A stretch of 64,000 nt of DNA from Thalassomonas sp. RHCl1 (GTDB taxonomy: Bacteria > Pseudomonadota > Gammaproteobacteria > Enterobacterales > Alteromonadaceae): contig NZ_CANDNZ010000001.1 in NCBI RefSeq assembly GCF_947387555.1, forward strand, positions 1,054,001 through 1,118,000, given 5' to 3'. Of this stretch, positions 45,436-54,270 are shown piece after piece. Made by a program: the position numbers and the translations under genes. The notes below the pieces were generated by a model. The model saw only the letters and a program-made list of their open reading frames with translations, was not told the DNA's origin and did no database searches. Numbering within the stretch: position 1 is the first letter of the stretch; every line of letters begins with the position of its first letter.

Positions 45436-46227
45436 TTAAGGTGCCCGAAGCAGGCCTTGTTCTATCCAGGCGGATAGGTAGTTCAGGGCGACCGTGGTGA
45501 CATCGGTGCTATCATTTGTGCTGCCGTTATGGCGCTCTAGCAAGTAATCACATAAGGCGCTGAAATCTTCCCCCGCCAGTATCATCTGAAATAAACCGGC
45601 TTCTTCTTCTGATATTGAACGAAACTCTGTCAGCTTATCCCGGTTGCGCCACAGCAGCCAGCAGCTGTTGTGTTCCCTGGCTGGTTCGGGGGCCTGCTCT
45701 GTTTTTAATGCCTGCCAGCTTTCGACACTGTTCCAGTGCATAAAGGTAAGCTGCACGCTGGGATGAAAATGAAATATCAACGACGGCCATAAATCATGGG
45801 CAATGCTCTGGAGATGCTCAAGGGCAAAGCGGTTAACATCGGCGGCGTCAAAGGCCGTTAACAATAAACGCTCAAAACGGGCAAGTTCGCTTAGCAAGGG
45901 GAAATCGGCAAAGGGGACTTGTGTGGCCAGGAACTCGGGCAAGTTATCGCCGTATTGGCGTAAACTGGTGTAACGGGAGGGATAGAGGTCAATATAACCG
46001 TCTACCATTTGCTCGAACAATTCGTCGCCAAGGTATAAGCCTAAAATCTCATGGTCGGTATCTAAGGTTTCTTTTAGCCGCATCCGGTAGGCATTTTTAT
46101 AGATATTAAGGCGGGTATGATTATCTATGCTTCCCTGGCTGATAATGTTATCGCTGATACTCTCATCATCACAGGTTAAATAATCTATCATCTGCTGCTG
46201 CAGTTTTTCTAAGCGGGTATTTTCCAT
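45436..46227 (-). CDS. bufC: HvfC/BufC-type RiPP partner protein (DUF2063)
   Basis: This is a 263-aa protein. The N-terminal DUF2063 domain (about 1-100) is recognised by LNIYKNAYRMRLKETL and LYPSRYTSLRQYGDNLPEFL. The family acts with MNIO (DUF692) enzymes, probably by presenting the precursor peptide to the maturase. It starts 2 bp after the stop of the maturase gene, so it is translationally coupled to it. Confidence 0.88.
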   Translation of the reverse strand: MENTRLEKLQQQMIDYLTCDDESISDNIISQGSIDNHTRLNIYKNAYRMRLKETLDTDHEILGLYLGDELFEQMVDGYIDLYPSRYTSLRQYGDNLPEFLATQVPFADFPLLSELARFERLLLTAFDAADVNRFALEHLQSIAHDLWPSLIFHFHPSVQLTFMHWNSVESWQALKTEQAPEPAREHNSCWLLWRNRDKLTEFRSISEEEAGLFQMILAGEDFSALCDYLLERHNGSTNDSTDVTTVALNYLSAWIEQGLLRAP

Positions 46228-46229
46228 GG

Positions 46230-47174
46230 TTATATCGCTTGCTTGCCTTGGGCTATGCCTGTACTTATAGTGTGGTTAAGGGTTTGTGCGGCGATATTGC
46301 GGGCAATATCCAGCTCTGCCATAAGCTCGGCAAGGGGCGGAATATTATCATCGCGCTCTATCATGGTACTGACGTAGCCGAAACGTTGTAATGCCTGGCG
46401 GTATAAATCCCACACCGGATCGGCCACCTCGTGGTCATGGGTGTCGATAACGTAATCGCCGTAATCTGTGTGTCCGGCCAGGTGGAATTGCCTGACCCTG
46501 TCTTTGTCTATGCCGTTAAGATAATCTAGCGGGGCAAAGTTATGATTGCGAGCGCTGACATAGATGTTGTTGATATCAAGCAGCATTAAACAGTCGGCAC
46601 GTTTCACCACTTCGTTGATAAACTGCCATTCGCTCATGTCTGAGTCTTTATAACTCATGTAGCTGGAGACATTTTCTATTAGTATTTGCTGGCCGAGGAA
46701 GTCCTGCACCCGGGAGATGCGATCGGCAACATGCTGTAAGGTTTCTTCGTTATAAGGCAAAGGCAGCAGGTCATGGCTGTTAACTTGTTTGTTGGTAGTC
46801 CAGCACAAATGATCCGAGAGCCATTCTGGCTGAAGTTCATTGGCCAGCACTTTAAGTTTACGCAAATAGTCCATATTCAGGGGCTCGGTAGAGCCGATAG
46901 ACATGGAAACCCCGTGCATTACCATGGGATAGTGTTCACGTATGGCGTGCAAGTAGTGTTTAGGTTTACCGCCGTCTACCATGAAATTTTCCGAAACCAC
47001 TTCAAACCAGTCAAGTGCGGGTTTTTGTTCCAGCACATCCTGGAAGTGATCTGTGCGTAATCCCAGGCCGAAACCGAGAAAGTGCTCTGGTATGCCTTGC
47101 TGACCCTCAGGGGAAGAAGCGGGGGTTAACCCGCCTCCTTTTACTGCATTATTTACCAACTTTGCCCCCGACAT
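46230..47174 (-). CDS. bufB: MNIO-type RiPP maturase (DUF692, BufB/HvfB)
   Basis: This multinuclear non-haem iron oxygenase of about 314 aa has a TIM-barrel fold. Conserved metal-binding His, Asp and Glu appear in VMHGVSMSIGS, SDHLCW, LIENVSSYM, LLDINNIYVS, FHLAGHTDY and DTHDHEV. Relatives oxidise precursor Cys residues to heterocycles such as thiooxazoles. The ATG at 47174 lies inside the precursor gene (26-bp overlap); the open frame extends further upstream but only through precursor sequence. The substrate is almost certainly the Cys-rich peptide encoded just upstream. Confidence 0.9.
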   Translation of the reverse strand: MSGAKLVNNAVKGGGLTPASSPEGQQGIPEHFLGFGLGLRTDHFQDVLEQKPALDWFEVVSENFMVDGGKPKHYLHAIREHYPMVMHGVSMSIGSTEPLNMDYLRKLKVLANELQPEWLSDHLCWTTNKQVNSHDLLPLPYNEETLQHVADRISRVQDFLGQQILIENVSSYMSYKDSDMSEWQFINEVVKRADCLMLLDINNIYVSARNHNFAPLDYLNGIDKDRVRQFHLAGHTDYGDYVIDTHDHEVADPVWDLYRQALQRFGYVSTMIERDDNIPPLAELMAELDIARNIAAQTLNHTISTGIAQGKQAI

Positions 47175-47616
47175 CGTTACATGCCTTCGGTGACATTTTG
47201 ACAAAGCCCTGGCCTTTACAGGATGCCTGGCCTTTACAGGCGTTGTTGGCGGTTTTACAGTCGTTGTGGCCGCCGCAAACATTGACGTTGTAGCAATGGG
47301 CCATATCTGCGGTGGTGACTTTGCCGCGCCAGTCGTCTTTTACTGTGCCGCCGATATCGCCGCAAGACTTGGTGGGCATGGCGACAAAACCGTGGCCTTT
47401 ACAGGATGCCTGGCCTTTACAGGCATTCTCGGCGGTTTTGCAGTCATTATGGCCTGAGCATTTATTCACGCCGTAACAATGGCCCAATTCTGCGGTGTTT
47501 TTTGCCGCATATGAAGAAGAGCCTGATTGGCTGCCGGTTTGTGCGCAGCCCATCATGCCGGCTACGGCCAGGGCTACCGCTGCGCCCTGTAATGTTGTTT
47601 TAGTGTTTGCTTTCAT
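47149..47616 (-). CDS. bufA: Bufferin-like RiPP precursor with two tandem Cys-rich domains
   Basis: This 155-aa protein has an N-terminal export signal (LQGAAVALAVAGMMGC) with a possible lipobox Cys at 24. It is followed by two homologous domains (about 41-91 and 102-152). Each has six cysteines: 47, 53, 59, 66, 72, 85 and 108, 114, 120, 127, 133, 146, an exact shift of 61. The shared block is GHNDCKT-x2-NACKGQASCKG. Peptides of this group are modified by MNIO enzymes and bind metals such as copper in the periplasm; the function here is inferred. GGAGAAAG precedes the ATG. The operon continues with the maturase and DUF2063 genes. Confidence 0.85.
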   Translation of the reverse strand: MKANTKTTLQGAAVALAVAGMMGCAQTGSQSGSSSYAAKNTAELGHCYGVNKCSGHNDCKTAENACKGQASCKGHGFVAMPTKSCGDIGGTVKDDWRGKVTTADMAHCYNVNVCGGHNDCKTANNACKGQASCKGQGFVKMSPKACNDVGGKVGK

Positions 47617-48065
47617 GTCTTTCTCCGGTGTTGAACGATGAATTAACCCTGTTACTGCCTGTTATTTTAATTACAGTGAGTGATAACGCATGTTAGAGAA
47701 AAATAAAGGCCGAGTTATCACAATTTGATCACAAAACGGAACGTTTCCTTCACTTTACTACCGGTCTTTTTATTATCCCGCTTGCCAGATTTACTATAGT
47801 TGACAATTTTTATACTGTCGTTACTGTTTGAAAAATAGGCTTAAAGTTTGTTTTAGTCGTTGCTTGTCCGCTACCGGGCAGGGAAAACAAATATTTGATA
47901 ACAGTAAGCGCCCGCATTCTTCCGGCCTTTTCTTGAATTAACGCCGGGTTTTACTGGATCTCAGGCATGGTTAGGGTACATTAGGCCGGTAACTCTGCTT
48001 TTATACTGCTTGGAAGAGATGTTCAGCAGTGATTTCAATAAGTTTTCAAAAATAAGGGATTGAAC
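47617..48065. other. Divergent intergenic region, buf operon and selD
   Basis: This is about 450 bp without a gene. It must hold promoters for both divergent units. A TTGACA at 47800-47805 with TACTGT 16 bp downstream could serve selD on the plus strand, but the -10 is poor. No CueR-like or Fur-like operator was recognised with confidence. Confidence 0.4.
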
Positions 48066-49097
48066 GTGAGCCAAGTAAAATTAACCCAGTACTCCCACGG
48101 CGCCGGTTGCGGCTGTAAAATTGCTCCGGCGGTTTTAGATGATATCCTCAAGTCTTCATTGTCGCTGCCGCCTCAGCCTGATTTACTGGTGGGCAATCAA
48201 AGTAAAGACGATGCCGCGGTATACGATATCGGCAATAACCAGGCGGTTATTTCCACCACAGACTTTTTCATGCCGATTGTCGACGACCCCACAGACTTTG
48301 GCAAAATAGCTGCCTGTAATGCCATCAGTGATATTTATGCCATGGGGGGTAAACCCCTGATGGCGATTGCTATTTTGGGTTGGCCTATCAATAAACTTTC
48401 CCCTGAGGTGGCGCAAAAGGTGCTGGACGGCGGGCGTATGATCTGCGCAGAAGCCGGGATCCCGCTGGCGGGAGGGCATTCAATCGATGCCCCCGAGCCC
48501 ATTTTTGGTCTGGCGGTTACCGGGTTAATCGATACCGACAAGGTGAAACGTAACAATAATGCCGGAGCCGGAGATCTGTTATACCTGACCAAACCTTTAG
48601 GTGTCGGCATATTATCTACCGCGCAAAAACAGGGAAAACTTCAGCCGCAGCATGCCGATATTGCCCCGGATGTGATGAAAACCTTGAATAGCCCGGGGCT
48701 GGCCTTTGCCGAATTAGCCGGGGTTAGTGCGATGACAGATGTGACCGGTTTTGCTTTATTGGGGCACTTACTGGAAATGTGCCAGGGCAGCGGACTTGCT
48801 GCCGAGCTTGATTTTGCCAAAGTGCCTTTGCTGGAGCAGGTCGAGCATTATATAGATCAAGGCTGTATTCCGGGGGGCTGTGGCCGTAATTTCCAAAGTT
48901 TTGGCGATAATGTCAGTGAATTAACCCCTTTGCAGCAAACTATTTTGTGCGATCCGCAAACCAGCGGCGGCTTATTGGTGGCGGTAAAACCCGAGAGCCG
49001 GGAAGTGTTTGAAACCCTGGCGCAAAAACTGGGCTTATCACTGGAGCCGATAGGCAAAATGGTGCCGGAGCAAAGCCCGGTGATCAGTGTGGTTTAA
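48066..49097 (+). CDS. selD: Selenide, water dikinase (selenophosphate synthetase)
   Basis: This enzyme of about 343 aa makes selenophosphate from selenide and ATP. The active-site loop GAGCGCKI contains Cys where some species have selenocysteine. The ATP-binding domain shows DDAAVYDIG and STTDFF and is followed by an AIR-synthase-like fold ([18 protein letters not shown]). The frame opens at a TTG at 48060, but AAGGGA is correctly placed for the GTG at 48066. It lies 2 bp before mnmH, its metabolic partner. No selA/selB is seen here. Confidence 0.95.
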   Translation: MSQVKLTQYSHGAGCGCKIAPAVLDDILKSSLSLPPQPDLLVGNQSKDDAAVYDIGNNQAVISTTDFFMPIVDDPTDFGKIAACNAISDIYAMGGKPLMAIAILGWPINKLSPEVAQKVLDGGRMICAEAGIPLAGGHSIDAPEPIFGLAVTGLIDTDKVKRNNNAGAGDLLYLTKPLGVGILSTAQKQGKLQPQHADIAPDVMKTLNSPGLAFAELAGVSAMTDVTGFALLGHLLEMCQGSGLAAELDFAKVPLLEQVEHYIDQGCIPGGCGRNFQSFGDNVSELTPLQQTILCDPQTSGGLLVAVKPESREVFETLAQKLGLSLEPIGKMVPEQSPVISVV

Positions 49098-49099
49098 TT

Positions 49100-50227
49100 A
49101 TGGCGGTAGAGGTTACAGCAGATAGCAATAAAACAGGCCAGTCCTCTCGGCCCGACAGTAATGACTATCACAAGATACTTGCTTCAGGTTTGCCGTTACT
49201 GGACTTAAGGGCGCCGGTTGAATTTGCCCGCGGCGCGTTTGAGCAAGCGGTTAATATTCCTTTGATGACAGACGATGAAAGGGCTGCTGTCGGCACTTGC
49301 TATAAAGAGCAGGGCCAGCAGGCGGCAATCGAGCTGGGGCATCAGTTGGTGTCGGGTAAAACCCGGCGGGATCGCGAGCAGGCGTGGCAGCAATTTATCC
49401 ATGAGCACCCGGGCGGTTATTTATATTGTTTTCGCGGCGGTTTGCGCTCGCGCACGGTACAGGCGTTTTTAAAAGAAGCGGGTGTTCACTATCCGCTGAT
49501 CAAAGGCGGTTACAAGGCCTTAAGGCAATATTTGCTGGATCAGATTGCTGAGTTAAGCGCCCATCCTTTGCTGATCCTGGGCGGGAAAACCGGTTGTAAT
49601 AAAACCGAGTTTATCACCAGTCGCAGCGACAGTCTGGATCTTGAAGGGGCGGCCGGCCACCGGGGGTCGAGCTTCGGCGGTTTTGCCTGGCCGCAGTCGA
49701 CCCAGATCACCTTTGAAAATAAGCTGGCGCAGCAATATATCCGCAGGGATTTTGCAAAGGGGCAGCGCATTCTGCTTGAAGATGAAGGCCGTGTTATCGG
49801 CAGTGTCCATGTGCCGCAGGAGCTGAGGGAAAAAATGCGACTGTCGCCGGTAGTGGTAGTGGAAGAAAGCTTTGATTATCGTCTGGAGCAGCTTTTTAAT
49901 GAATATATCGTAAAAATGCTGCAGGACTTTGTTGCCTTAAAAGGAGAAGAGTCGGGCAGGGCTGCTTTTAGCGAGTACTTTTTTCAAGGTGTGTTTAAGG
50001 TGCGTAAACGTTTGGGCATGCAAAGGTATCAGGCTTTGCTTGGCTTGCTGGAAAAGGCCTCCTCGGGACTGCACCGGGAGGATTTAAGCGGTTATTATGA
50101 TGTACTCAGGGATTTGATGGTGCAGTATTATGATCCCATGTATGACTACCAGCTGAGTTTAAAAAGCGAGCGTATTGTCTTTCGCGGCAACAGCGACCAG
50201 TGCCGGACATATTTAGATGCACTTTAA
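49100..50227 (+). CDS. mnmH: tRNA 2-selenouridine synthase
   Basis: This 375-aa enzyme replaces sulphur with selenium at the wobble 2-thiouridine of tRNAs, using selenophosphate from SelD. An N-terminal rhodanese domain (about 25-145) has the catalytic Cys in YLYCFRGGLRSRT. It is followed by a P-loop domain. The P-loop reads GGKTGCNKT, with Asn where the usual motif has Gly before KT. The operon with selD, 2 bp apart, supports the role. Confidence 0.93.
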   Translation: MAVEVTADSNKTGQSSRPDSNDYHKILASGLPLLDLRAPVEFARGAFEQAVNIPLMTDDERAAVGTCYKEQGQQAAIELGHQLVSGKTRRDREQAWQQFIHEHPGGYLYCFRGGLRSRTVQAFLKEAGVHYPLIKGGYKALRQYLLDQIAELSAHPLLILGGKTGCNKTEFITSRSDSLDLEGAAGHRGSSFGGFAWPQSTQITFENKLAQQYIRRDFAKGQRILLEDEGRVIGSVHVPQELREKMRLSPVVVVEESFDYRLEQLFNEYIVKMLQDFVALKGEESGRAAFSEYFFQGVFKVRKRLGMQRYQALLGLLEKASSGLHREDLSGYYDVLRDLMVQYYDPMYDYQLSLKSERIVFRGNSDQCRTYLDAL

Positions 50228-50370
50228 TGTGTATTTTTAATGACTTAAACCAGGCGCCTTTGTGATATGCTAGGGCGCCTGAGCAGGGCGATGATAATGC
50301 CGATATCCGGGATATCTATTATCTTTATTGTCATATAATTTAATAATCAAACAGTTAGTGTCCTAATTCC

Positions 50371-51615
50371 ATGTTTCAACCGGTTAGCTTTTTTATTGGC
50401 TTACGTTACAGCCGTAGCCAGAACCGTTCCGGGTTCGTGTCTTTTATTACCTTTTTTTCCATTGCCGGGATTTTATTGGGGGTTGCCTCACTGATCACTG
50501 TGGTTTCCGTGATGAACGGTTTTGAAGGGGAGTTGAAGAAAAAAATTCTCGGCCTGGTGCCCCATGTGGTGATGTCTGAGCAGTCCCCCGAGGGTAAAAC
50601 CCTGAATATGTCAGACTGGCAACAGCAAAGAGCCAAGCTGTTAACTTACCCCGGGGTCAAGGCGGTGACGCCTTTTATCGAAAGCGAAGCCTTGATCCAG
50701 TCGCCCTCGACCCTGCAAGGGGTATTGGTGCAGGGGATTATTCCGGAATATGAGACCGGACATATTATTAATCAGCATATGGTGGCGGGGGATTTAGCCA
50801 GTTTAGAGGATACGCCCTATTCCCTGGTCATGGGGCAGGCGCTGGCGCATAAACTGGAAGTGAATGTCGGCGATAAAGTCCGGTTGGTGATCCCGAATAA
50901 AACCATGTTTACCCCTATGGGTCGGGTGCCGGTGCAAAGAACCTTTACCCTGAGCGCTATTTTTAATGTCGGCTCGCAGATTGACGATGCCGTGGTCTAT
51001 ATCCACAGCAAGGCCGGAGCCAAGTTATTGCGGCGAAAGGGCGACGGCATTAACCAGCTCAGGTTATATCTGAACGACGCCTTTTATGCCGGAGAGCTTG
51101 CGCCAAGGCTGACACAGGACTTGCCCACTTATACTTTTGCCACCTGGAATGAAAGTCAGGGGGCGTTATTTGCCGCTGTCAGCATGGAAAAGAATATGAT
51201 GTGGCTGATGCTGAGCCTGATAGTTGCCGTGGCCGCCTTTAATATTGTCTCGGCCCTGGTAATGGTGGTGATCGACAAGCAGGGGGAGATCGGCATCTTG
51301 CAGACCCTGGGACTGGCCAGGGCGGAAATCGTGAAGATTTTTATTACCCAGGGTATGGTGAACGGTTTATGGGGCGTGATTTTGGGCAGTATTTCAGGGG
51401 TGCTGCTAACTTTGAACCTCAATACTTTGATGTCGGTCACCGGCATCAATATTTTTGCTCCCGGTTATGCCTCGCAGGTATTGCCGATACAGCTTGAGGG
51501 CTGGAATGTCGCTGTGATTGTTTTTTCCGCGTTAATGATGAGTTTTGTTGCGACCTTGTATCCCGCCTACCGGGCATCGAAAACGCAACCGGCAGAGGTT
51601 TTACGAAATGAATAA
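50371..51615 (+). CDS. lolC: Lipoprotein-releasing ABC permease LolC
   Basis: This is a 414-aa inner-membrane permease of the Lol system, which extracts outer-membrane lipoproteins and hands them to LolA. It has an N-terminal helix (FFSIAGILLGVASLITVVSVM), a large periplasmic domain (about 45-265) and three C-terminal helices. It starts with FIGLRYSRSQ, typical of LolC/E. It overlaps lolD by 8 bp. Confidence 0.95.
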   Translation: MFQPVSFFIGLRYSRSQNRSGFVSFITFFSIAGILLGVASLITVVSVMNGFEGELKKKILGLVPHVVMSEQSPEGKTLNMSDWQQQRAKLLTYPGVKAVTPFIESEALIQSPSTLQGVLVQGIIPEYETGHIINQHMVAGDLASLEDTPYSLVMGQALAHKLEVNVGDKVRLVIPNKTMFTPMGRVPVQRTFTLSAIFNVGSQIDDAVVYIHSKAGAKLLRRKGDGINQLRLYLNDAFYAGELAPRLTQDLPTYTFATWNESQGALFAAVSMEKNMMWLMLSLIVAVAAFNIVSALVMVVIDKQGEIGILQTLGLARAEIVKIFITQGMVNGLWGVILGSISGVLLTLNLNTLMSVTGINIFAPGYASQVLPIQLEGWNVAVIVFSALMMSFVATLYPAYRASKTQPAEVLRNE

Positions 51616-52312
51616 GGTGTTAGTTTGCCAACAGTTAAAAAAATCCTACCAGCAAGGCCAGATAGAAACCAAGGTTTTGCAGGGCTTAGACCTGGAGGTT
51701 GAGCAGGGGGAGTTGTTGGCGGTAGTGGGTAGCTCGGGTTGCGGTAAAAGTACGTTTTTGCATTTAGCCGGTGCGCTGGATGTACCGACAGCCGGTGAAG
51801 TCTTCATCAATGAGGTTAATATCCACAAATTATCGGATAAGGAAAGGGCGGCGTTTCGCAACCGCCATATCGGTTTTATTTACCAGTTTCATCACCTGAT
51901 GATGGAGTTCTCGGCGCTGGAAAATGTCGCTATGCCGTTACTTATCCGCGGTGATAATGCCAAGAGCGCCCGGGAAAAGGCGCAGGCTATGCTGGCCAAA
52001 GTGGGGCTGGATCACAGATGTGCTCACCGGCCGGGAGAATTGTCGGGCGGCGAGCGCCAGCGTGTTGCTATCGCCCGCGCCCTGGTAACCGAGCCGTCGC
52101 TGATTTTGGCGGATGAACCTACAGGTAACCTCGACTTTGATACCGCAGAGCAAATCTTCCAGCTGCTGAAAGAACTCAATGCCAGCGTTAATACCAGCTT
52201 TGTTATCGTCACCCATGACCTTGGTCTGGCGGCGCGTATGGATCGCCAGCTGAAACTTGACCATGGCAAGTTATTGCCTATGGCTAGCCAGCAGGAAGTG
52301 GCCAATGTTTAA
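51608..52312 (+). CDS. lolD: Lipoprotein-releasing ATPase LolD
   Basis: This 234-aa ATPase has Walker A VGSSGCGKST, the Lol-specific loop FIYQFHHLMMEFSALENV, the signature LSGGERQR and Walker B LADEPTGNLD. The start at 51608 (MNKVLVCQQLKKSY) overlaps lolC, and an in-frame extension upstream is rejected. It overlaps lolE by 8 bp. Confidence 0.97.
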   Translation: MNKVLVCQQLKKSYQQGQIETKVLQGLDLEVEQGELLAVVGSSGCGKSTFLHLAGALDVPTAGEVFINEVNIHKLSDKERAAFRNRHIGFIYQFHHLMMEFSALENVAMPLLIRGDNAKSAREKAQAMLAKVGLDHRCAHRPGELSGGERQRVAIARALVTEPSLILADEPTGNLDFDTAEQIFQLLKELNASVNTSFVIVTHDLGLAARMDRQLKLDHGKLLPMASQQEVANV

Positions 52313-53609
52313 GCCGCTCAGTTTATTTCTTGGTTTGCGTTATGTGCGCAGCCGCCACGGCAATGGCTTTTCTTCGTTTATTTCCGCCTCTTCCACTATC
52401 GGTATTGCCCTGGGGGTGATGGTGTTGATCGTGGTGTTATCCGCCATGAACGGTTTTGAGCGGGAACTTGCCCAGCGGTTATTGTCGATTGTGCCCCATG
52501 CGGAAATCATCGGCGTTAACGAGCCGATGAATAATTGGCGCCAGCAAGTGAGCAAGGTTGAAGAAAATCCCCGTGTGATTGCCGCCGCCCCGGTGATCAA
52601 GATGTCGGGTATGATGCAAAAAAATGCCGAATTAAAAGCAGTGGAACTCAGGGGAGTGGATAGTGCCCTGGAAAAGCAGGTCTCAAGCATAGAAGATTAT
52701 ATGGTTGACGGGAACTGGTTAAGCTCTGCCGGTAATAACGGCGCAACAGGTGCTGGTAATATGCCCGATAACCAGGTGGTGTTAGGCGCCGGTATAGCGA
52801 AAAAGCTCAGGGTGAAAATAGGGGATACGGTGCAGGTGCTGCTGCCCAAGCAGTCACTCTCTCCCCAGCAAAAACAGCAGCAGCTGAACCAGAGTTTCCA
52901 GGGCATATTAACCCGTAACCTGGTGGTGACGGGGATATTTAAGTTTGGCGGTACGGTGGATGACAGCCTGGCTTATATTTCTTTATCGCAGGCCGGGGAC
53001 ATCAGTCATTTAAAGCCAGACCAGGTGCATGGCATACGTTTAAAAATCGATAATGTTTTCCAGGCACCGGCGATTGCCCGGGAAGTGGCCTACCAGGTGG
53101 ATCATTATGTCTACATCTACGACTGGACCCGCAGCCAGGGGCATTTGTTTAACGACATTCAGCTGGTGCGTATGGTGATGTTTATTGTGCTGGTGCTGGT
53201 GATTGCCGTGGCAAGTTTTAATATCGTTTCTACTCTGATCATGGCGGTGAATGAGAAAAAAGGCGATATCGCCATTTTAAAAACCATGGGGGCGGGTACC
53301 GGAGTGGTGATGATCACTTTTATTATCCAGGGGGCGGTGAACGGTGTTCTAGGCTCGCTTATCGGTGCCTTGCTCGGCGTTTATCTGGCCTTGAACCTGA
53401 CGGATATTATTTTAGCGGTAGAAGGCTTGTTTCAGGTGAAGTTTTTATCGGCAGATGTCTATTTTATCGACTTTTTACCCAGCTTGTTAAATTGGCCGGA
53501 TGTTTATATAACCGTTATCACCGCCCTGGTGATGAGTTTGCTGGCCACTATTTATCCCGCCTGGCGCGCCACGAAAGTTGAACCTGCTCAAGTGTTGGGG
53601 CAATTGTAG
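52305..53609 (+). CDS. lolE: Lipoprotein-releasing ABC permease LolE
   Basis: This 434-aa partner of LolC has the same topology: FLGLRYVRSRHGNGFSSF at the start, a periplasmic domain, then three helices ending PAWRATKVEPAQVLGQL. It recognises the lipoprotein in LolCDE. The start at 52305 (MFKPLSLFLG) overlaps lolD. Having separate LolC and LolE, rather than one LolF, fits the gammaproteobacterial assignment. Confidence 0.95.
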   Translation: MFKPLSLFLGLRYVRSRHGNGFSSFISASSTIGIALGVMVLIVVLSAMNGFERELAQRLLSIVPHAEIIGVNEPMNNWRQQVSKVEENPRVIAAAPVIKMSGMMQKNAELKAVELRGVDSALEKQVSSIEDYMVDGNWLSSAGNNGATGAGNMPDNQVVLGAGIAKKLRVKIGDTVQVLLPKQSLSPQQKQQQLNQSFQGILTRNLVVTGIFKFGGTVDDSLAYISLSQAGDISHLKPDQVHGIRLKIDNVFQAPAIAREVAYQVDHYVYIYDWTRSQGHLFNDIQLVRMVMFIVLVLVIAVASFNIVSTLIMAVNEKKGDIAILKTMGAGTGVVMITFIIQGAVNGVLGSLIGALLGVYLALNLTDIILAVEGLFQVKFLSADVYFIDFLPSLLNWPDVYITVITALVMSLLATIYPAWRATKVEPAQVLGQL

Positions 53610-53678
53610 GTTATTGGGGTTGTGAGAGAGATTAGTATCAATCTATAAGCTGAAAACAGATTTATCAGTGGTTGGTAT

Positions 53679-53715
53679 AAACGGGAGATAATTAGACATT
53701 ATCTCCCGTTTTTAT
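53679..53715. terminator. Bidirectional intrinsic terminator
   Basis: A perfect 14-bp stem, AAACGGGAGATAAT (53679-53692) and ATTATCTCCCGTTT (53698-53711), is followed by TTTATTTT. It lies between the convergent lolE and DUF2062 genes. Confidence 0.92.
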
Positions 53716-53716
53716 T

Positions 53717-54235
53717 TTAAGGTTTCGTTCGCAGCTTACGTTTACCCCATTCCTTGACCACGGAATGGCGCCATAACGCCTGGATACCGAAATAGCCGAT
53801 AATGGAAAAGAGCACGGATAATACGGCGCAGCCCAGGAAAAAGGCCGGGCCTATGGTAGATAAGCTGTCAAGCACCCATTGCCAGGTGGCTTCAAAGGCA
53901 AAATCCTGTTCCGGTACCCCCAAGACCCAGGTACCCACCAGGTAACAGAAATAAAAAATGGCCGGCATGGTTAAAGGGTTGGTGATCCATACCAGGGCGA
54001 TGGATAACGGCAGGTTGGCATGTACTATAATGGCAATACCCGCTGCTAGTATCATTTGAAACGGCACAGGCACAAAGGCGAAAAACAAGCCGACGGCGAA
54101 GGCTTTCGCGACAGATCTGCGGTTCAGGTGCCACAGGTTGGGGTTGTGCAACAACTCGCCAAAGATGCTTAAATGCTTGTGATTTTTTATCTTGTTATGA
54201 TCTGGCATCATACGCTTGATGATTTTTTTTGGCAT
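53717..54235 (-). CDS. DUF2062 membrane protein
   Basis: This 172-aa protein has a DUF2062 signature: LWHLNRRSVAKAFAVGLFFAF, then PVPFQMILAAG and WITNPLTMPAIFYF. Three or four transmembrane helices are predicted. The function is unknown. It is divergent from comEC with only 35 bp between starts. A basic N- and C-terminus faces the cytoplasm by the positive-inside rule. Confidence 0.88.
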   Translation of the reverse strand: MPKKIIKRMMPDHNKIKNHKHLSIFGELLHNPNLWHLNRRSVAKAFAVGLFFAFVPVPFQMILAAGIAIIVHANLPLSIALVWITNPLTMPAIFYFCYLVGTWVLGVPEQDFAFEATWQWVLDSLSTIGPAFFLGCAVLSVLFSIIGYFGIQALWRHSVVKEWGKRKLRTKP

Positions 54236-54270
54236 ACACTCTTTACTGTAAATGGAACTAAAGGTTCACT

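Noticed and set aside
47175-47282. N-terminal extension of the MNIO maturase into the precursor gene
   Set aside because: The residues are Cys-rich precursor DNA read in another frame and are not part of the DUF692 fold.
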